A stretch of 64,000 bases of DNA. It comes from Alviniconcha marisindica (Eukaryota > Mollusca > Gastropoda > Provannidae). The notes beneath the pieces are model-generated. The model was not told the origin of the DNA. It was given only the letters and a program-made list of their open reading frames with translations, and ran no database searches. Location of the stretch: positions 192,001-256,000 of the forward strand of contig JABMCL010002628.1 of assembly GCA_018857735.1 (NCBI GenBank), in the 5' to 3' direction. Every line of letters begins with the position of its first letter. The first letter of the stretch is position 1. Positions 58,361 through 64,000 of this stretch are shown here, one piece after another. Made by a program: the position numbers and the translations under genes.

Positions 58361-61300
58361 CTGAAACCAAACACAACTAACTTACTAGATGCATATCTAT
58401 GTGCAAGCTTCCTGAAACCATTGATAACTCACTATATTCATATCTATGTGCAAGCTTCCTGAAACAGAGATAACTGACTGTATTCATAGCTCTGTACAAG
58501 CTTCCTGAAACCGAACAGAACTAACTCACTGTATTCATATCTACGTGCAAGCTTCCTGAAACCAAACAGAACTAACTCACTGTATTCATATCTATGTGTA
58601 AGCTTCCTGAAACCAAACAGAACTAACTCACTGAATTCATATCTATGTGCAAGCTTCCTGAAACCAAACAGAACTAACTCACTGTATTCATATCTATGTG
58701 CAAGCTTCCTGAAACCAAACAGAACTAACTCACTGTATTCATATCTATGTGCAATCTTCCTGAAACCAAACAGAACTAACTCACTATATTCATATCTATG
58801 TGCAAGCTCCCTGAAACCAAACAGAGATAGCTCACTGTTTTGATATCTACAAGCTAGTATCATGACACCACACACATGAGCCAGCACCACGAAACAAATA
58901 ATTTAGAGTGTTCCTATCTATGAGTCAAATGTGGTTACTGTCATACCCCCCCCCCCCCCCCCCCCCCTCAAAACCCCCAACTCTCTACCGTTTAAAAAAT
59001 GCTGCCAGCAGAAAAACCTCTTGCAAAGACCCTGCTCCATTACATTTACTGACAAGCAATTCACAAGCAATGTGTTGTCCAGATTCTTTTGTGTGTGCGC
59101 CATTCTCCTCTCTGCATCAAGGGGCAAGTTTTGTTCAACTGTAAAATAATGACATGAAGATGAATAACTTACAAAGAGATGTTGTCTTTTTTTCCTTTCT
59201 CTTCTTCTTCTCCAAGTCCAAAGCAACGGCTCATTTATTTGTATGTTTGGCATGCACCACATGGTGCACTTAACATGTACTCCCATTCTGCAGTGTTGCA
59301 ATCAGATTACCATCAGTTGGTCTAATACTCAAAAATGTTTCCTCACACATACCCTGTGCTAATAACATGCAAAGTTTGAAATTCTGGAATACACAAGGTA
59401 ACACTAAGAGACACAGCAGCAACACTGATAAAAAATTAAAACAACTGAGGTATTACCCCGAGAATAGTCAAGGAATGGGTCACTGATGGTGCATCGCCAC
59501 TATCACTTCCACAAACAGCAAAAGCACCTCATTTTATGCATACAAAATGACTACAGATCAAAAGTGAAACTGCATCATTTTTCTTCACATCTGGTCTACT
59601 GCTTCATTATCCAAAATGCTTACCTATCACAGGTGTGCATCCTGTCCAACTGAGCCTATACAAAATGGAATGATTACAAGCCAAACTGGCCAAAGAAAAC
59701 TAACTGCCCAAGGTAGCAGTTACCACTCATTTTTGGAACAGATGAAACCATTCCTTCTGCAGTGAAAACAGTGAAACAGGATTCACACACGTAACCTACA
59801 GAAACAAGAACCCACACTTACGAAGAAAACGCCTACAGTCTCCGCCTCCACCATGCCTCTCTGCCGCGACGAAGAAGAGCCAGCACCAAAAGCAATGGAC
59901 AGATTTGTGGGCGATGGCGACTCTGACGAAGAATCCTGTCCACTCTTCCCCGTTTCTACTGCAGGCGGGGACAGTGTCGGTGTCTCTTCCGTCTTGATCG
60001 CCAGAGGAGTGGGTGGAGGAGCTTTGGGTTTGGGTTTGGCCAGCGGAGTTTCTTCCGAGGCAGAAGCGGCAGCCAGAGCAGCTCTCAGTGCCAGAGTCTT
60101 TGCCTTCGGTGGCCGTCCCCTGCCGGGCGACTTGCCCGTGCCCCCAGCCTTGGGAGACTTTGTTGCTTTGCCCTTTGGGGACTTTCCTTTCGAGGAGGTG
60201 GTGCGTGGCGACTTGGACCTGGGTCGCCCAACCTTCCCTTTGGGTTTTGGGACCGTGACAGCTGGGGGTAGCGGGTCAGGCTTTTTCACCGTGGGTTTCG
60301 CTTCCTCCACCAGCGCGGGCACCTCAGGGAACAATGGGGATGGAGGCGGTGACGTTTCCCGCTCCGGCGTTCCAAACAGGGGCTTTATGGGATCCGGAGA
60401 CGGAGACCTCTCCCTGGCTGGCGAATGGTCTGAGTGGACAGGGGAGGGTGGGGGGTACGCTGGTGAGAGAGAGGGGGTCTTGGGAGTGGGCGTGGGAGAT
60501 TTACGACTCACCGAAGGCGAGCGATGAGGAGGAGAAGCAACTGACTGTGGAGAGCTGGACAATCGGTGTCGTTGTGGTGATGGTGTCTTTGGCATTGGCG
60601 ACGGGGACTTGGGATGGGAGGGCGATGGGGTTCGTGGTGGAGGAGTGACGCTGGGCCTTCCCCTGGGTGGTGAGCTTTGTGGAGAAGTAAATGTGAAAGC
60701 CTCGTGCGGGGGAGAGGGCTTGCCTGCAGGCGACCGCTCTCTTTTCACTTCAGTCTTGGCGCCAAAAGGGCTGCGAGGGGGAGGGCTGGGAGTTTGGTCT
60801 CTGACCGGAGAGTTATTTCTGGACAGAACAGGGGGTGGAGGGGTGCCTGGTAGAGGGGAGGCAGGGTGGAGGGTAGGGGGAGTGTTCCGTGGTTCTGCCT
60901 TAATGAAAGGCGTTGTCTTGGACATTTTGGAGCTGTGCTTCTTCTGGGAGCTGTTTCCATCTGCTGCATCTCGTCGTATGACCCTATGTTGTGACAAATG
61001 ATCAAATCAGTGCTGCTGTTCAATTTGCATCGGTAGAAATTTGCATGTCTAGAAATTGCAAGGTTAAGCTTCATTTGATTCAGCCTATTGGCAGTTTGTT
61101 GTTTTTAACATAATAAAAAACATAATAATAGCAGCATACTTTGTTATTCCTACATATGGGGGGTGGGGGGGGGGGGGGGGGGGGGGGGGGGGTGGGGGCA
61201 CAAAACTTTATTACTACATATGAGAAGAAAAAACAACAACAGTTCCTTGCAACTGTAACTGAAATGATTTAGATTTTATGTTCTTTGGTGTACTGCACAA

Positions 61301-64000
61301 GGTCTTCCTGAAATAAACTACAGCTCTGTAAATGTAACGTATCCCAGTGTTTCTGTTTGCAGGTTAAATCACAAAAGTCACATTTTCCTCTGCCTCATGT
61401 TCATCACAAAGTGTGCAGAGTTCATGTCTTTCACTCAACAAGAAGCTGAAACGCAAACAAACAATCAGCCAAACTTTACTTTGCATCATATAAATTTAAA
61501 AAAAGGAATTACAAGCACACCTACAAGAGAGCAAGTTCAAGAAAGAAAAACAAAAGAACATACTGGTGTTAAAAAGACAAAGGACAAAAAAAGACCACAA
61601 CAGCCTGAAACCCACTCTCTGCCACACTTACAATTTAGGAATCTCAGGGCGCTGGGATGGTGAAGCCGTTTCCTGCTTGAGTACAGCCTCTGCTGGAGCC
61701 TTGTTCTCGGTCACTGTCACAGATGGAGATTTGCCCGACATGCTGCCGATCTTGATCTTGATCTTGAAGCCCGTCGTCTGCACAGCGTAAGTACAGGTTG
61801 CACTTTATTGTCAAGGTGGACAAAAAACATGGTTACTGATAAAATCAACTGAAGTGATTTGTAACCCAGCCCGTACACAAACTTAAACTTACAAAACTTT
61901 ATTGTCAAGGTGTACAAAACATGGTTATTAATAAAATCAACTGAAGTGATTTGTAACCCAGCCCATACACAAACTTAAACTGGGCACTTTTCAACATCAT
62001 GGCAAAATCACTTAACTGAAGTGGTTTGTAACCCAGCCCATACACAAACTTAAACTGGGCACTTTTCAACATCATGGCAAAATCACTTTAAATGATCATC
62101 CATGCTAGCTTAGGCAGCACAATGCCCAGATGTGCCCAAGGCCTCTTCACAAGCATAGTTTGAACACATATCCTGGCAGGAAAAAAAGATGAGGTGGCTG
62201 ACTGTCAGATCACACTCCATAGAAAAGAAAGGAAAAAAACCCCCAAAAAACGGAACTTGTCAAGTAGAGAAATGGCATAATAATAATAATGAATACTGCT
62301 CCGCTGATGCAAGCCTTGACGAGTGAGAGGCACTTACATTCAGAATGCAAGTACCCTAGACCAAAACTACTCTCTCTTTCTCTCCCCCTCACACACACAT
62401 GCACAAATGCACAGACTGGATGTACATCAAACACTCTAAGTCATCTCTTCAGGGCTGGTATTGTACTTCAGAGTGGAGGTGAGGGGCTTATCATAGTCTT
62501 CCAGATGGACATGGAAAAGGCGAGTAGCTGACACCAAGTGACATTACACAAACAAAATGTGGTGAGGAGATATCTTTTTCACAGCCATGCCTATCCCTCC
62601 GTCCAACGCGCGTGTGTGTGTGTGTAGGGGTGGGTGTGGGAGTGTGAGTGGGTGTTGTTACAATGTTAGTGTTACTGTTAAGCATCCTGCGCTCACACCT
62701 TGTGCGGTAGACAGGCGCTCTAGAAATCCTCTATATTATTATTTGGAAACTGGGAGTTACATGCTGACATTAAAGGACACGACATAAAAATTGTACAGCA
62801 TCGTTTACTCCGCTTGTTATTTGGAAGCTGGGAGAGTTACATGTTGACATTAAAGGACACGACATAAAAATTGTACAGCGTTTTTTACTCTGCTTGTCTG
62901 CTTGGGCAGAGCTTTCTGGCATAAAATGAACAGTGAACTTGGTCAGTGCCATTACCAAAATTACCACTGACCACATAATACAAACCAAGACAGACAGAAA
63001 CAACCAAGCACTCACCGTCTCCTCTTTATGCTTGTTCTTGTCGTGTTTGTGTTCATGATGGTGTCTGTTGTGTCGGTCTCGGTCTCTGTCCTTGTCCTTG
63101 TTCTTCTTTTTCTTCTCCTTGTCCCGTCTTTTCTCTTTCTTCTCCTTTCGGTGCTCCTTATCCTGCACACAAAGAATGTGTCAAACTGCTCCATTTGCAA
63201 TGCTGACAGTGTGATTAAAACTTATAGTCCTCTGGTAAAGCACTTTCCATTTCATTTTACGCATGTTCCTGTAGTGTGTGTATGTGTGCACTGTGTGGGT
63301 GTGTATGGGTGTTCATGAAAGAAAACTGTTACTCAATGTGTATTTCTATGAGCAAATGTGCATACAAATATAATAATAAAAGTATTTTTAAAGCACAAAG
63401 TCTTGTCCCTAGAGACTATTCTAAGTGCATATGTACACACACACACAGGCACCCGCACACACAAGCATTCTGACTATACAAAACTAAATATACACAGCTT
63501 AAAACGGGCTTAAAATAATACTTTTATCTACATGAGAGGAGTAAATTCTCCTTTGTTTATAAGAAACCAATAAAGTGACCAAACAGACTGACTAGAACTA
63601 AACCAAAATGAGCTAAAAAATAAAAAATAAATTTTTTAAAATGACAAAATACAAAAAAGAAAATCCAAACACATAAAAGGTTCAAAAGAATGCTGTTTAT
63701 TAGGACAAAACACAACCTGCAAATTTTCAGGGTAATCCCCTGTATCAAGCTACAAAACAACACTTAAACAGCAGTTAAACGGTGAAAAACAATGAAAAAT
63801 GAGACGGAAAGCTAAGCCACATATCTGTTTTCGGTTGAGCTGTGTTGTTTTCCTGTCCAGTGCTTGGAAGAAAGCTGAACTTGGAAGAATGCAAAAAATA
63901 AAAAATGCTCAGCAGAAGAAAGCATGCATTCCGAGACTCACCTTGGATTTCTCTCGGTGCCTGTCCTTCTCCTTGGGGATCCCAATCTTCAGTGGCAGGA
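57274..64000 (-). CDS. TAF3: TFIID subunit 3 (TAF3), C-terminal part, 5' truncated by window edge
   Basis: TAF3 is a TFIID subunit whose C-terminal PHD finger reads H3K4me3 at active promoters. Exons in the minus direction: >64000-63942, 63162-63016, 61777-61632, 60983-59822, 58360-58257, 57397-57274. They join in frame with canonical GT-AG sites to about 580 aa ending KRGRKKKIH and a TAG stop. In order: PLKIGIPKEKDRHREKSK, a Lys/Arg-rich charged block (KEKKEKRRDKEKKKKNKDKD), TTGFKIKIKIGSMSGKSPSV, a 387-codon Pro/Ser/Thr-Pro-rich disordered exon with two AT-hook-like motifs (GRPRSKSPR, GRGRPPKAK), then the PHD finger. The PHD reads WICPAC, DDGSPMIGCDKCDDWYHW, VCVN and SWFCPRC, a full C4-H-C3 set almost identical to human TAF3. 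The N-terminal histone fold lies beyond the right edge. Confidence 0.93.
57640..57715 (+). repeat. tRNA-derived SINE head in the last TAF3 intron
   Basis: On the plus strand, TGTCTGAGTGATTAAGACA resembles box A of tRNA-Leu/Ser, and GGTTTGAATCC is a near-consensus box B about 30 bases later. CT-rich and unrelated sequence follows. Arms do not fold into a full cloverleaf with a clear anticodon, so a SINE is the better call. Confidence 0.55.
58361..58835 (-). repeat. 51-bp tandem array starting at the TAF3 PHD-exon acceptor
   Basis: Read on the minus strand each unit ends GTTTGGTTTCAG|GAAGCTT, and the real acceptor is GTTTGGTTTCAG|GATGCC. CCTGAAAC on the plus strand recurs at 58411, 58458, 58504, 58555, 58606 and 58657 and onward, mostly at a 51-base period, about nine copies in all. 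The units therefore replicate the 3' splice site. A minus-strand ORF of 148 codons across it is an artefact of 51 being divisible by three. Confidence 0.9.
58946..58967. repeat. Poly-C tract, 22 bases
   Basis: An uninterrupted run of 22 C on the plus strand (G on the TAF3 sense strand) in the intron before the PHD exon. Confidence 0.9.
59822..60983 (-). CDS. TAF3: TAF3 large disordered exon (Pro/Ser-rich, AT-hook-like motifs)
   Basis: This 1162-nt exon encodes a low-complexity region with dozens of SP and TP steps (SPPPRSPFG, PSPPHEAFTF, SPSPMPKTPSPQ) that could be proline-directed kinase sites. Toward its end lie KGKVGRPRSKSP and SPGRGRPPKAK, which resemble AT-hooks, embedded in Lys/Ser-rich SPKGKATKSPKAG. 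Human TAF3 also has a long disordered middle. GC content is clearly higher than in flanking introns, and the antisense strand carries a 224-codon shadow frame. Confidence 0.9.
61165..61192. repeat. Poly-G tract, 28 bases within a longer G-rich run
   Basis: A G-only run flanked by single-T-interrupted G stretches (61158-61198) in a TAF3 intron. Confidence 0.9.
61800..62095 (-). repeat. Diverged tandem repeats in TAF3 intron
   Basis: GTAACCCAGCCCATACACAA and AACTTAAACTGGGCACTTTTC recur three times, with ACTTTATTGTCAAGGTG appearing twice. The unit length varies (about 60-85 bp). Confidence 0.8.
62740..62900 (-). repeat. About 84-bp direct duplication in TAF3 intron
   Basis: TATTTGGAAACTGGGAG through GACATAAAAATTGTACAGC and TTTACTCCGCTTG occurs twice in a row with few differences. 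Confidence 0.85.
63660..63855 (+). repeat. Interspersed repeat MITE-1, long copy in TAF3 intron
   Basis: Ordered blocks are ATCCAAACACATAAAAGG, TTCAAAAGAATGCTG, TTTATTAGGACAAAACAC, TTTTCAGGGTAATCCCC, CAGCAGTTAAACGGTG and TTTTCGGTTGAGCTGT. It is the least interrupted copy of the family in this window. Confidence 0.72.

Noticed and set aside
58444..58890. 148-codon minus-strand ORF with 17-residue repeats
   Set aside because: It comes from the 51-bp intronic array. It lies between TAF3 exons and lacks independent start or homology, though array acceptors could in principle include pieces.
59853..60527. 224-codon plus-strand ORF
   Set aside because: It is antisense to the GC-rich TAF3 disordered exon. 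Its Gly-rich composition mirrors the Pro-rich sense frame.

Overview
The window is eukaryotic genomic DNA from an animal. It holds three split housekeeping genes with GT-AG introns, and microsatellites, minisatellites and small interspersed repeats fill most of the rest. The proteins are clearly animal-type. Exon density, repeat style and moderate AT-richness suggest a lophotrochozoan, most likely a mollusc such as a gastropod, but this is inference; no single base proves the phylum. No bacterial, phage, CRISPR or viral gene set was recognised.

Layout: (1) 1-8486 is non-coding. It looks like the 3' end or 3' UTR of a plus-strand gene entering from the left, followed by the 3' UTR of RPN1. (2) 8487-18501 (minus) is a complete RPN1 (ribophorin I, oligosaccharyltransferase subunit), 10 coding exons, about 601 aa. 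(3) 18502-18798 is a 297-bp head-to-head bidirectional promoter. (4) 18799-43554 (plus) is a complete IPO9 (importin-9), 25 coding exons, about 1038 aa. (5) 43555-57273 is a convergent 3' UTR and intergenic zone. (6) 57274-64000 (minus) is the C-terminal half of TAF3 (TFIID subunit 3), ending in a PHD finger; its 5' part lies beyond the right edge.

The genes share no pathway: N-glycosylation in the ER, nuclear import of histones and other basic cargo, and basal transcription. RPN1 and IPO9 probably share a promoter; IPO9 and TAF3 are convergent.

The most unusual signal is in the introns. Five arrays or duplications (four in IPO9, one in TAF3) are built from units that each contain a copy of the neighbouring real splice site, so they create ladders of decoy donors or acceptors. 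IPO9 also has a textbook U12-type (minor spliceosome) intron, a (TG)-rich acceptor without a pyrimidine tract, and a possible in-frame cassette exon. At least three interspersed inverted-repeat families are present, including a 2.2-kb foldback element inside RPN1, plus several tRNA-derived SINE heads.
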